A stretch of DNA of 64,000 nucleotides from Stenotrophomonas maltophilia (GTDB taxonomy: Bacteria; Pseudomonadota; Gammaproteobacteria; Xanthomonadales; Xanthomonadaceae). Below, piece after piece: positions 54,690 to 63,368 of this stretch; the first letter of the stretch is position 1; every line of letters begins with the position of its first letter. The stretch covers positions 2,617,001 to 2,681,000 of the forward strand of contig NZ_CP154630.1 of assembly GCF_039555535.1 (NCBI RefSeq). The letters run 5' to 3'. The position numbers were made by a program, and so were the translations under genes. The notes below the pieces were generated by a model. That model was not told the DNA's origin. It saw only the letters and a list, made by a program, of their open reading frames with translations, and ran no database searches.

Positions 54690-55706
54690 ATGGCCCGCCG
54701 CAAGCACCACGAAGAGCACGCCAACCATGAAGCATGGGCGATCCCCTATGCCGACCTGATGACGCTGCTGCTCGCCTTCTTCGTGGTCATGTACGCGATC
54801 TCTTCGGTCAACGAGGGCAAGTACCGGATCATGGCCGACGCGCTCACCGATGCCTTTGGTGGTGCGCCGCGCACGATCAACCCGGTGCAGGTCGGCAACA
54901 AGCAGGTGCAGGGCGGCGGCTGGGACAGCCCGTCGGTGATCAAGTCCGGCACCAAGATCGGCCCCTCCGCGCCGGCGCCGTCGCACGACCCGACCCTGCT
55001 GCCGTCGATGGCCTCGCAGATGCGCATGCCGGTCTCGGTGCACAACCAGGAACAGATCGCCCGTGCCGAGCGCCAGCTCAACAGCATCGCCGACCGCCTC
55101 ACCGCCGCGCTGGCGCCGCTGATCGACCGCGGCATGATCAGCGTGCGCCGCACCGAGCTGTGGATCGAAGTGGAGATCAACAGCGACATCCTGTTCCCCA
55201 CCGGCTCGGCCGCGCTGGACATGCATGCACGGCAGACGCTGGCCAGCCTGGCCGAGGTGCTGCGTGACGTGCCCAACAGCGTGCGCGTGGAAGGCCATAC
55301 CGACAACGTGCCGATCGCCACCGCCACCTTCCCCTCCAACTGGGAGCTGTCGGCCGGACGCGCGGCCAGCGTCGTGCACCTGTTCGCCGACCAGGGCGTG
55401 CAGCCGTCGCGGCTGGCGATGGTCGGCTATGGCCAGTTCCGTCCGCGCGAAGAGAACGACAGCGCACAGGGGCGCAACCGCAACCGCCGGGTGATGGTCA
55501 TCATCCTGGCCGACACCTCGCATGCGGTGGATCCACTTGGCCAGCGCCTCAATGCGGCCACCGGCGCCGCCGACAACAGCACCACCGAACAAGCCGCCGC
55601 AACTCCGGCTAACGCCCCCACGTCCCCCATCGCACCGGTGAAGTTGCCGCCGGTGCCGGCTGGCAGCCGTGTCGGCGCCGCCGTTCCCCCGGCAATGAAG
55701 GAGTAA
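54690..55706 (+). CDS. motD: flagellar stator protein MotD (MotB family)
   Basis: 338 aa. Single membrane helix AIPYADLMTLLLAFFVVMYA with the proton-binding Asp; OmpA-type peptidoglycan-binding domain (VEGHTDNVPIATATFPSNWE, LSAGRAASVVHLF). The C-terminal ~60 residues are an Ala/Pro/Thr tail. It starts one base after motC. Confidence 0.95.
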   Translation: MARRKHHEEHANHEAWAIPYADLMTLLLAFFVVMYAISSVNEGKYRIMADALTDAFGGAPRTINPVQVGNKQVQGGGWDSPSVIKSGTKIGPSAPAPSHDPTLLPSMASQMRMPVSVHNQEQIARAERQLNSIADRLTAALAPLIDRGMISVRRTELWIEVEINSDILFPTGSAALDMHARQTLASLAEVLRDVPNSVRVEGHTDNVPIATATFPSNWELSAGRAASVVHLFADQGVQPSRLAMVGYGQFRPREENDSAQGRNRNRRVMVIILADTSHAVDPLGQRLNAATGAADNSTTEQAAATPANAPTSPIAPVKLPPVPAGSRVGAAVPPAMKE

Positions 55707-55710
55707 ACCG

Positions 55711-56493
55711 ATGCGCATCTGGGCAGTCGCCAACCAGAAGGGCGGAGTCGGCAAGACCACCACCACCCTCGCCCTCGGCCGTGGCCTGGCCGCGCTTGGC
55801 CATCGCGTATTGCTGATCGACCTCGATCCGCATGCCTCGCTCAGCCGCGCCTTCGGCGTGCCGGTGGATCCGCCCCCGGCCGGCGTACTGGAACTGTTCG
55901 GCGCCCCGCCGGCAGATCTTTCCAGCCTGTGCCATGCCAGCAGCATCCACGGTCTGGACTATGTCTGCGCGCAGTCGGCGCTGGCCACGCTGGAGCGCCG
56001 CAGCGCCAACCAGCCCGGCCTCGGCCTGGCCCTGCAGAACGCGCTGGCGCGCCACCAGGGCCAGCACGACTACATCCTGCTGGACTGTGCCCCCACCCTC
56101 GGCCTGTTGATGATCAATGCGCTGGCCGCTGCGGACCGCCTGATCATTCCCACCCAGGCCGAGCCGCTGGCCCTGCACGGCCTGGATGGCATGGTCCGCA
56201 CCGGCGAGATGGTCGAGCGCTCGCGCCGCCGCCCCCTGCCGATCTCGATCCTGCCGACCCTGTTCGACCGCCGCACCCGCGCCGGCAACGAATCGCTGCG
56301 CACCATGCAGGATCGTCACGGCACCCGCGTGTGGGAAGACGCGATTCCGATCGATACCCGCATCAGCAATGCCGCAGGCCTGACCCTGCCCAGCGTCGGC
56401 GAGGACTACCCCGGCCGCGGCCTGGCCGCCTACCGCCGCGCCCTGAACTGGATCCTCGGCGAAGATGCCCGTGCCCTGGAGCAGGCGGCATGA
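55711..56493 (+). CDS. parC: ParA-type ATPase of the chemotaxis cluster (ParC-like)
   Basis: 260 aa. Deviant Walker A NQKGGVGKTTT near residue 9, Asp-rich LIDLDPHASLSRAFG, Walker B ILLDCAPTLGLL. In Vibrio and Pseudomonas an ATPase at this place (called ParC in Vibrio) puts the chemotaxis array at the cell pole and hands it on at division. The stop overlaps the next gene. Confidence 0.88.
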   Translation: MRIWAVANQKGGVGKTTTTLALGRGLAALGHRVLLIDLDPHASLSRAFGVPVDPPPAGVLELFGAPPADLSSLCHASSIHGLDYVCAQSALATLERRSANQPGLGLALQNALARHQGQHDYILLDCAPTLGLLMINALAAADRLIIPTQAEPLALHGLDGMVRTGEMVERSRRRPLPISILPTLFDRRTRAGNESLRTMQDRHGTRVWEDAIPIDTRISNAAGLTLPSVGEDYPGRGLAAYRRALNWILGEDARALEQAA

Positions 56494-57737
56494 ACAGCAC
56501 AGGCGTATTGGACGACTACCTGGACGAACTGCTGGGCGAAGCGATTGTGGCGACGCCGCCCTCCACCCTGTCATCCGACAACGCCGGCCCCTGCCCGACG
56601 AGCGCGGTAGCGCCCGAGCGTGAGCCGACCTGGGACGACCTGCCCTCCGAAGTCATCTACGAGACGGACGCCGTCGTCGCGCAGCCCGCTGCAGACAACG
56701 CAGCCCTGGAGGCCGCCTTCGACGCCGCCTCCACGCCCGCGACCGTGACCGACACGGAACGCGAGCCGACATGGGACGACCTGCCGGCCGAAGTGATCTA
56801 CGAAACCGGAACCGTCGCCCCAACTGCCGAGGACACGGCCGCGCTGGAGGCCGCTTTCGAGGCCGCCACCAGCGGTAGCGCCGGGCCGCGCCCGGCGAGC
56901 GAAGCGGCCGCCGAACGCGAGCCGACATGGGACGACGTGCCCGATGAGGTCGTTCATGAGACCGCACCCGCCCTCGCTCCGGTCACAACCAAGGCCGGCC
57001 CAGAGCCCACCTGGGACGACTTGCCCGACGAAGTGATCTACGAGACCGACGCGGCCGACAGCCATCACCTCGCCCACACTGACAGCCCAGGGCTGCAGGC
57101 CGCATTCGAAGCCGCCGCCGGGGGCGAGGATGTCCCCACGCCGCCGCCGGCCGTGGTCGCGCCCCCGGCACCGCGCCCTGTACCTGCACCTGCCCCGGCG
57201 GCGCGCGTTGCCGTGGATGCCCCGGCCAGCAGCCGTCCCGGCACCTGGCAGGAGCTGCAGGCACAGGCGCACCAGCCCGCCAGCAGCCCACACCCACAGA
57301 ACCGCCGCGCCGGCGAGCGTACCTCGCGCTGGCTGCGCCTGCGCTGCGGGACCCAGGCGTATGCACTGGAACTGCTGAAAGTGCAGGAAGTGGTGTTGCC
57401 GGTACCGCTGCTGCCGTTGCGCGGTACTGCGCCGGCGATGCTCGGGATCATGAACCTGCGTGGCCAGGTGGTGCCGGTGATGGACCTCGGCCTGCACCTC
57501 GGTGCCGCGGCAGCGGAAGACGACGCCCAGACCCGCATCGTGGTGCTGGAAGAGGATGGCGAGACCATCGGCCTGCGTGTGTCGGCAGTGGAAGATGTCG
57601 CCAACCTCACCGATTCGCAGATCGAGCCACCCGATACCGCCCGGATCTGCCAGATCTCCAATGATCTGTTTCGCGGCGTCGCCCGGGTCAGCCAGCGGCC
57701 GATGATCCTGCTCGATGCCACGCGGCTGTTGAGTTGA
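56490..57737 (+). CDS. parP: CheW-domain protein with N-terminal tandem repeats (ParP-like)
   Basis: 415 aa. Residues ~278-412 are a CheW-like domain (LRCGTQAYALELLKVQEVVL, IMNLRGQVVPVMDLGLHLG). The first 210 residues are unusual: four PTWDD units (Trp48, 95, 147, 175; pattern EPTWDDLPxEVIYET) alternating with ALEAAF-type segments (71-80, 117-127, 202-210). A Pro/Ala linker (215-250) follows. The N-terminus DDYLDELLGEA resembles the acidic CheY-docking peptides. Position after a ParA ATPase and the CheW-like end suggest ParP, which links the ATPase to the receptor array. The only CheW-type coupling protein in the window besides cheV. Confidence 0.85.
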   Translation: MNSTGVLDDYLDELLGEAIVATPPSTLSSDNAGPCPTSAVAPEREPTWDDLPSEVIYETDAVVAQPAADNAALEAAFDAASTPATVTDTEREPTWDDLPAEVIYETGTVAPTAEDTAALEAAFEAATSGSAGPRPASEAAAEREPTWDDVPDEVVHETAPALAPVTTKAGPEPTWDDLPDEVIYETDAADSHHLAHTDSPGLQAAFEAAAGGEDVPTPPPAVVAPPAPRPVPAPAPAARVAVDAPASSRPGTWQELQAQAHQPASSPHPQNRRAGERTSRWLRLRCGTQAYALELLKVQEVVLPVPLLPLRGTAPAMLGIMNLRGQVVPVMDLGLHLGAAAAEDDAQTRIVVLEEDGETIGLRVSAVEDVANLTDSQIEPPDTARICQISNDLFRGVARVSQRPMILLDATRLLS

Positions 57738-57798
57738 GCCGACGCACCGCGTCGATTCCTCTAAAGAACCCCGCCGGGACCGTTTGTCCGGAGCAACG

Positions 57799-58107
57799 AT
57801 GAGCACTGTCGAACTGGGTGAGGATCTCGGCATCGAGAGCACCACCGAGCTCAAGAACCGCCTCGCCCCGCTGGTGGCGCAGGCAGGCGAGCTGATCCTG
57901 GATGCAAGCCAGGTCGCCCGCATCCACACGGCAGCCGTGCAGGTGCTGTGTGCCTTCGTGCAGGCCCGCCGCGAGGCAGGCCTGGGCACCGGCTTCCACG
58001 GTTGCACCGCAAACTTCCGTGACGCCGCGCGCCTGCTGGGCGTCACCCAGGCCCTGGGCCTGGACGTAACCCATGACAACCTGAAATCTGTGGAGAACGC
58101 TGCATGA
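57799..58107 (+). CDS. STAS-domain protein
   Basis: 102 aa, STAS fold (LILDASQVARIHTAAVQVLC). Where SpoIIAA-type anti-anti-sigma factors have the phosphorylated Ser of DSSG, this has HTAA, leaving a Thr. ATG behind GGAG; its stop overlaps the following CheY gene. A part of the second CheA pathway or a scaffold; no partner kinase is visible. Confidence 0.8.
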   Translation: MSTVELGEDLGIESTTELKNRLAPLVAQAGELILDASQVARIHTAAVQVLCAFVQARREAGLGTGFHGCTANFRDAARLLGVTQALGLDVTHDNLKSVENAA

Positions 58108-58469
58108 GCGCACGTATCTTGGTGGTGGACGATTCGGCGTCGATGCGCCAGATGGTTTCCTTCGCCCTCACCTCGGCCGGTTTTGCCGTCGAAGAAGCCG
58201 AAGACGGCGCGGTCGCGCTCGGTCGCGCCAAGGGCCAACGCTTCAACGCGGTGGTCACCGACGTCAACATGCCGAACATGGACGGCATTGCGCTGATCCG
58301 CGAACTGCGCCAGCTGCCGGACTACAAGTTCACCCCGCTGCTGATGCTGACCACCGAGTCGGCCGCCGACAAGAAGTCCGAAGGCAAGGCCGCCGGCGCC
58401 ACCGGCTGGCTGGTCAAGCCGTTCAATCCGGAACAGCTGGTCGCCACCGTGCAGAAAGTGCTGGGCTGA
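58104..58469 (+). CDS. CheY-like response regulator, second copy
   Basis: 121 aa, receiver only: LVVDDSASMRQMV, phospho-Asp in VTDVNMPNMDG, Thr in LTTES, Lys in LVKPFN. ATGA overlap with the STAS gene. It probably takes phosphate from the CheA at 58515. Confidence 0.92.
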   Translation: MSARILVVDDSASMRQMVSFALTSAGFAVEEAEDGAVALGRAKGQRFNAVVTDVNMPNMDGIALIRELRQLPDYKFTPLLMLTTESAADKKSEGKAAGATGWLVKPFNPEQLVATVQKVLG

Positions 58470-58514
58470 TCGCCCGGCACTGCTCCCCCTCTTCGCTTCC
58501 GGACCACCACTGCC

Positions 58515-60506
58515 ATGAGCATGGACCTGCAACGCTTCCACGCCACCTTCTTCGAGGAGAGCCGCGAAGGCCTCGACGCGATGGAGGCTGGCCTGCTGGC
58601 CCTGGAATCGGGGCAGCAGGACGCGGAGATCATCAATTCGGTGTTCCGCGCCGCCCACTCCATCAAGGGCGGCGCCGGCACCTTCGGCTTCGATGCCATC
58701 GCCGGCCTGACCCACGTGCTGGAAACGCTGCTCGATGAGCTGCGTGCCGGCAAGCGGGCCCTGGAAGGCCACGCTGTCGACGCCATGCTGTCCTCGGTGG
58801 ACGTGCTGCGCGCGCTGCTGCGCGAGGCCGAGCACGGCCAGGCTGCCGACCCCGCCGCTGTTGCTGCGGTGAAGGCACGCCTGGAAGCCGTTCTCTCCGG
58901 CCAGGCCGCACCGAGCGCGCCGGCCGCTGCCGCCGCCAAGGTGGACGATACGCCGGAAGCCTGGCAGATCGGCTTCACCCCGGCACCGTCGCTGTTCATG
59001 AGCGGCAACGATCCGTTGCGCATCATCCGCGAACTGGAACACCTCGGTTCGCTGCAGGTGGCCGCGCGCATGGAACGCCTGCCCGGATTTGCCCAGCTCG
59101 ACCCGCTCGAGGCCCACCTGGCGTGGGACCTGGGCCTGGTCGGCAAGGTGCCGCGCAGCAAGATCGAAGACACCTTCGCCTGGGTACTGGACGACTGCGA
59201 GCTGGACATCCGTCCGGCAGCGCCGCCGAGCCTGGCTACCCAGGCGCCCGTTGCAGCAACCCCTTCCACGCCTGCTGCCATCGCACCGGCAGCGCCTGCT
59301 GCGCCAGCCGCCAGCGGCGCTGCCAGCCAGGAAGCCGAGACCTCGATCCGCGTCAGCGTCGACAAGGTCGATGCGCTGATCAACCTGGTCGGCGAACTGG
59401 TCATCACCCAGGCCATGCTCAAGCAGGTCTCGCACGCGCTGGACCCGGTCCACGCCGAGAGCCTGTTTGCCGGGCTTGACCAGCTGGAACGCAACACCCG
59501 CGACCTGCAGGAAGCAGTGATCGGCGTGCGCATGCTGCCGGTCGATGCGGTGTTCCGCCGCTTCCCGCGCCTGGTCCGCGACCTGTCCAGCCGCCTCGGC
59601 AAGCAGGTGCGCCTGCGCACCGTCGGCGAAGGCACCGAGCTGGACAAGGGCCTGATCGAGAAGATCGCCGATCCGCTGGTGCACCTGGTGCGCAACTCGA
59701 TCGACCACGGCCTGGAAATGCCCGATGTGCGCCGCGGCGCGGGCAAGGACGAGACCGGCACGATCACCCTGGCCGCTTCGCATCAAGGCGGTCATATCGT
59801 CATTGAAGTGAGCGACGACGGCCGCGGCCTGGATCGCGCCAAGATCCTGGCCAAGGCCACCGAACGCGGCCTGGCCGTGCCGGACAACCCGACCGATTCG
59901 CAGGTCTGGGACCTGATCTTCCAGCCCGGCTTCTCCACCGCCGATGCGGTCACCGACCTGTCCGGGCGCGGCGTCGGCATGGACGTGGTCCGCCGCAACA
60001 TCCAGGCGCTGGGTGGCGAGGTGCAGATCGAAAGCAGCCTCGGCGCCGGTACCCGCACACTGATCCGCCTGCCGCTGACCCTGGCCATCCTCGATGGCAT
60101 GACCGTGGCCGTGGCCGGCGAAACCCTGATCCTGCCACTGGCCTATGTGCTTGAGGCGTTGCAGCCGCAGGCCGAGGACATCCGCAGCATGGCCGGCGAA
60201 GGCCGCGTGCTGCGCGTGCGTGGCGAGTACCTGCCCATCTTCTCGCTGAGCGAGTACTACGGCTACGGCAACCGTGCACCGGGCAGCGAATCGCTGGTGG
60301 TCGTGGTCGAAGGCGATGGCCAGAAGATCGCACTGGAAGTGGACGAGCTGGTCGGCCAGCAGCAGGTGGTGGTGAAGAACATCGAGAACAACTACCGCCG
60401 CATCGGTGGGGTGTCCGGTGCCACCATCCTTGGTGACGGCCGCGTGGCACTGATCGTCGACATCGGTGGGCTGGTGCGTTCGCTGCGGATGCCGCAGGCC
60501 GCCTGA
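58515..60506 (+). CDS. chemotaxis histidine kinase CheA, second copy
   Basis: 663 aa. Hpt with phospho-His48 (AAHSIKGGAGTFG), a central domain of ~85 residues (WQIGFTPAPSLFMSGNDPLR to DDCELDIRP) where CheA proteins usually bind CheY, dimer and ATPase domains (LVHLVRNSIDHGLE, LSGRGVGMDVV) and a C-terminal CheW-like domain. The domain plan differs from the first CheA, so the two kinases probably serve separate signalling units. A strong terminator follows. Confidence 0.94.
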   Translation: MSMDLQRFHATFFEESREGLDAMEAGLLALESGQQDAEIINSVFRAAHSIKGGAGTFGFDAIAGLTHVLETLLDELRAGKRALEGHAVDAMLSSVDVLRALLREAEHGQAADPAAVAAVKARLEAVLSGQAAPSAPAAAAAKVDDTPEAWQIGFTPAPSLFMSGNDPLRIIRELEHLGSLQVAARMERLPGFAQLDPLEAHLAWDLGLVGKVPRSKIEDTFAWVLDDCELDIRPAAPPSLATQAPVAATPSTPAAIAPAAPAAPAASGAASQEAETSIRVSVDKVDALINLVGELVITQAMLKQVSHALDPVHAESLFAGLDQLERNTRDLQEAVIGVRMLPVDAVFRRFPRLVRDLSSRLGKQVRLRTVGEGTELDKGLIEKIADPLVHLVRNSIDHGLEMPDVRRGAGKDETGTITLAASHQGGHIVIEVSDDGRGLDRAKILAKATERGLAVPDNPTDSQVWDLIFQPGFSTADAVTDLSGRGVGMDVVRRNIQALGGEVQIESSLGAGTRTLIRLPLTLAILDGMTVAVAGETLILPLAYVLEALQPQAEDIRSMAGEGRVLRVRGEYLPIFSLSEYYGYGNRAPGSESLVVVVEGDGQKIALEVDELVGQQQVVVKNIENNYRRIGGVSGATILGDGRVALIVDIGGLVRSLRMPQAA

Positions 60507-60526
60507 TCCATCCTGCAAGCGTTCAT

Positions 60527-60557
60527 GAAACCGCCGCCCTTCGGGGTGGCGGTTTTT
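60527..60557 (+). terminator. Rho-independent terminator after cheA2
   Basis: AAACCGCC ... GGCGGTTT stem around GCCCTTCGGGGT, followed by T5. Confidence 0.9.
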
Positions 60558-60589
60558 GTTTGTGCACGTTCCGGCGATGGGGCGGCGAT

Positions 60590-60627
60590 GGGGTCAGATC
60601 CCTTTCCTGCGGAAAGGGATCTGACCC
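60590..60627. repeat. GGGGTCAGA-type palindromic element
   Basis: GGGGTCAGATCCCTTTCC-TGC-GGAAAGGGATCTGACCCC, near perfect. Confidence 0.85.
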
Positions 60628-60765
60628 CCGCCTGACGGCGCCGCCCATTCCGTGAACTTCGTCGCCATGATGGTTTCGCGCGCAACCACGCCACTCAAGC
60701 GAAGCCCCGCCGCTACGCCACTTTCGCGCCCTTATCCCTACGCATCCGAATGTGATCTGCGTCCA

Positions 60766-60792
60766 TAAAGTCCGCGCAGGTTGCGCCGCTAT
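60766..60792 (+). promoter_or_regulatory. sigma-28 promoter of chemoreceptor
   Basis: TAAAGTCC, 11 bases, GCCGCTAT, 110 bases before the ATG. Confidence 0.8.
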
Positions 60793-60902
60793 TCCGCAAT
60801 GACGGCCGTCACCGAACCCCCACCGGGCACTCCCGTTCGCTCTGCAACCACCCCCAAACCGGCGCACAGACGCCGGCACTCTGCCCACCTGGAGCACCCT
60901 GC

Positions 60903-63152
60903 ATGAAGTGGTTCCAAGATCTGCCCATCGCCCGCAAGCTGGCCGTGGGGTTCACCCTCACCACCTTGATGACCCTGGTCCTCGGCGCCTTCGCACTGGT
61001 GCGTCTGAGCGAAGCCAACGCGCAGCTGCGCGAGATGGCTGGCAACGACATTCCGTCGGTGCAGCACCTGGGCGAGGCGCGCTCGCAACTGGGCGAGTTC
61101 CGCACCTACGAACTTGCACAGCTGAGCATGCTCGACCAGCCGGAGAAGGTCGCCGACTACAACAAGCGCATGGACGACACCGCCAAGGCCGTGCATGACG
61201 AGCTGGCCGCGTACTCGGCGCTGCCGGCGCTGGCCAAGGAGCGTGAACTGTATCGCGCGGCGAGCGCGCAGCTGGATCGCTACTTCGCCGCCAACAAGGC
61301 GATGCGCGACGCCGTGGCTGCCGGTGATGGCGCACGGGCCCAGCAGATCTCCGACGAGCAGTCGCGCCCCGCGCGTCGCGATCTGTTCGCTGCAATGAAG
61401 GCACTGGGCACCCACATCGCCGGCCAGATGGACGGCAAGATCGCCGGCGCCAATGCCACCCACCGCACCAGCATGATTGCCATCGTCGGCTGCATGGTGC
61501 TGCTGTCGCTGGTCGCAGCCGTGCTGGCCGTCGTCATCTCGCGTGCAGTGACCGGCCCACTCGGCAAGGCCGTGCATGCCATCCAGGCCGTCGCGCGCGG
61601 TGATCTCAGCGTCAGCACCCAGGCCACCAGCAAGGACGAAGCCGGCAAGATGCTGGCCGCCACCGCCGAGATGACCGCGATGCTGCGCCGCTTCAGCGAG
61701 CAGACCCAGCTGATGGCGCAGATGCATGCCGGCCCGGACATCAGCCACCGCATTCCCGAAGACTTCCCGGGCGTCTACGGCCAGCTGGCCAACGGCATCA
61801 ACACGGTGATCTTCGAACACCTCGATGCGATCGTCGATGCCATTGAAGTACTCAACCAGTACGCCATCGGCAATCTGACCCCGGACGCACGCCGCCTGCC
61901 CGGCAGCCGCGCCATCCTGCATGAATCGATGGATGCAGCCAAGGCCAGCCTGCTGGCAATCAATACGCAGATCCAGCAGCTGGCTGCAGCAGCGGCCGCA
62001 GGCGACTTCAGCCAGCGCGGCGACGCCCAGCGTTTCCAGCACGACTTCAAGCTGATGATCGAACACCTCAACACCATGATGCAGGTGGCTGACGGTAACC
62101 TCGGCCAGCTCTCGCAGCTGCTGCAGTCCATTGCCGCAGGCGACCTGACCGCGCGCATGGATGGCCAGTTCAACGGCGTGTTCGCCCGCATGCGCGACGA
62201 CGCCAACACCACCGTTGCGCAGCTGACCCAGATCGTCGGCCAGATCCAGGCCAGCGCCTCCAGCATCACCCTGGCCGCCGGCGAGATCGCCTCCGGCAAC
62301 AGCGACCTGTCGCGCCGCACCGAGCAGCAGGCCGCCAACCTGGAAGAAACCGCTGCCTCGATGGAGGAGCTGACCTCCACCGTGCGCCAGAACGCCGAAC
62401 ACGCGCGCCAGGCCAACCAGCTCGCCATCGGTGCGCATGGTGTCGCCTCGCAGGGTGGCGACGTGGTCGGCCAGGTGGTCACCACCATGTCGGCCATCGA
62501 AGCCTCGTCGAAGAAGATTGCCGAGATCATCTCGGTCATCGACGGCATCGCGTTCCAGACCAACATCCTGGCGTTGAACGCCGCGGTGGAAGCCGCCCGC
62601 GCCGGTGAACAGGGCCGTGGCTTTGCCGTGGTTGCCAGCGAGGTGCGCACCCTCGCCCAGCGCTCCGCTGCCGCCGCCAAGGAGATCAAGGGCCTGATCG
62701 ACGATTCGGTCGGCAAGGTCGCCGAAGGCTCCAGCCTGGTCCATCAGGCCGGCAGCACCATGGGCGAGATCGTCGCCTCGGTGCAGCGCGTGACCGACAT
62801 CATGGCCGAGATCTCCGCTGCCTCGCAGGAACAGAGTGCCGGCATCGAGCAGGTCAACCAGACCGTGGTGCAGATGGACGAAACCACCCAGCAGAACGCT
62901 GCACTGGTGGAAGAAGCCACTGCTGCCGCACGTGCGATGGAAGACCAGGCCGTGCAGCTGGGCGAAGCCGTAGCGCGCTTCCGGCTGGCATCACAGGGCG
63001 TCGCCGCTGCACCGGCACGGCTGGCAAATGCGCCGCAGCCACGCCAGGTCGCGGCTGCCCTGCCCGCCACCAAGGCAGCACCGGCACGACCGTTGCGTGC
63101 ATCGGCCGCCCAGCCGGCGCTGGCTGCCGAGGGTGACTGGCAGGAGTTCTGA
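60903..63152 (+). CDS. methyl-accepting chemotaxis protein with several HAMP-like units
   Basis: 749 aa. Membrane helices at ~13-34 and ~188-214 enclose a helical periplasmic sensor of ~150 residues. A HAMP domain (~215-265) is followed by what look like three more HAMP-type units (~265-315, 356-400, 404-450). The signalling hairpin spans ~470-690 with the CheA/CheW contact tip [20 protein letters not shown]. The Ala/Pro tail ends in GDWQEF, which fits the C-terminal CheR/CheB tether of Tar-type receptors. The ligand is unknown. Own sigma-28 promoter. Confidence 0.93.
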   Translation: MKWFQDLPIARKLAVGFTLTTLMTLVLGAFALVRLSEANAQLREMAGNDIPSVQHLGEARSQLGEFRTYELAQLSMLDQPEKVADYNKRMDDTAKAVHDELAAYSALPALAKERELYRAASAQLDRYFAANKAMRDAVAAGDGARAQQISDEQSRPARRDLFAAMKALGTHIAGQMDGKIAGANATHRTSMIAIVGCMVLLSLVAAVLAVVISRAVTGPLGKAVHAIQAVARGDLSVSTQATSKDEAGKMLAATAEMTAMLRRFSEQTQLMAQMHAGPDISHRIPEDFPGVYGQLANGINTVIFEHLDAIVDAIEVLNQYAIGNLTPDARRLPGSRAILHESMDAAKASLLAINTQIQQLAAAAAAGDFSQRGDAQRFQHDFKLMIEHLNTMMQVADGNLGQLSQLLQSIAAGDLTARMDGQFNGVFARMRDDANTTVAQLTQIVGQIQASASSITLAAGEIASGNSDLSRRTEQQAANLEETAASMEELTSTVRQNAEHARQANQLAIGAHGVASQGGDVVGQVVTTMSAIEASSKKIAEIISVIDGIAFQTNILALNAAVEAARAGEQGRGFAVVASEVRTLAQRSAAAAKEIKGLIDDSVGKVAEGSSLVHQAGSTMGEIVASVQRVTDIMAEISAASQEQSAGIEQVNQTVVQMDETTQQNAALVEEATAAARAMEDQAVQLGEAVARFRLASQGVAAAPARLANAPQPRQVAAALPATKAAPARPLRASAAQPALAAEGDWQEF

Positions 63153-63159
63153 GGACACC

Positions 63160-63257
63160 GGGGTCGGATCCCTCTTCCGCGGAAGGGGGCTCTGACCCCA
63201 CGCAGGAAGAGAGCCACGGGGTCAGATCCCTTTCCCACGGGAAAGGGCTCTGACCCC
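63160..63257. repeat. two GGGGTCAGA-type palindromes in tandem
   Basis: 63160-63199 (GGGGTCGGATCCC ... GGGCTCTGACCCC) and 63218-63257 (GGGGTCAGATCCCTTTCCC ... GGGAAAGGGCTCTGACCCC), 18 bases apart, just after the chemoreceptor gene; likely transcript end. Confidence 0.8.
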
Positions 63258-63368
63258 TTACGCATGGAAAGTGATGCAAATCTCACTTCATAATCCAATG
63301 CAGAGGCCGATATCCCCATCGAGCCTCGCGCCAACGCGTGCTGGCGCCCGCCCCTGATCACAGATTCC

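Larger units (their letters stand above)
60507..60902 (+). other. cheA2-chemoreceptor gap
   Basis: 396 bases without a credible gene: terminator, a GGGGTCAGA palindrome (60590-60627), then the sigma-28 promoter and a ~110-base leader of the chemoreceptor. Confidence 0.7.

Noticed and set aside
56616..57060. PTWDD repeats as mimics of the receptor C-terminal tether (xWxxF)
   Set aside because: The fifth position is Leu or Val, not aromatic, and the motifs are internal.
56571..60518. A very long (1315-codon) open frame on the minus strand opposite the ParP-like, STAS, CheY and CheA2 genes
   Set aside because: It lies antisense to well-recognised genes; long antisense frames are common at this GC content, and its product has no recognisable domain.
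63287..63313. GCCGATAT upstream of the YcgR-like gene as a sigma-28 promoter
   Set aside because: The -10 box fits, but no TAAAG- or TCAAG-like -35 box is present 11-12 bases upstream.
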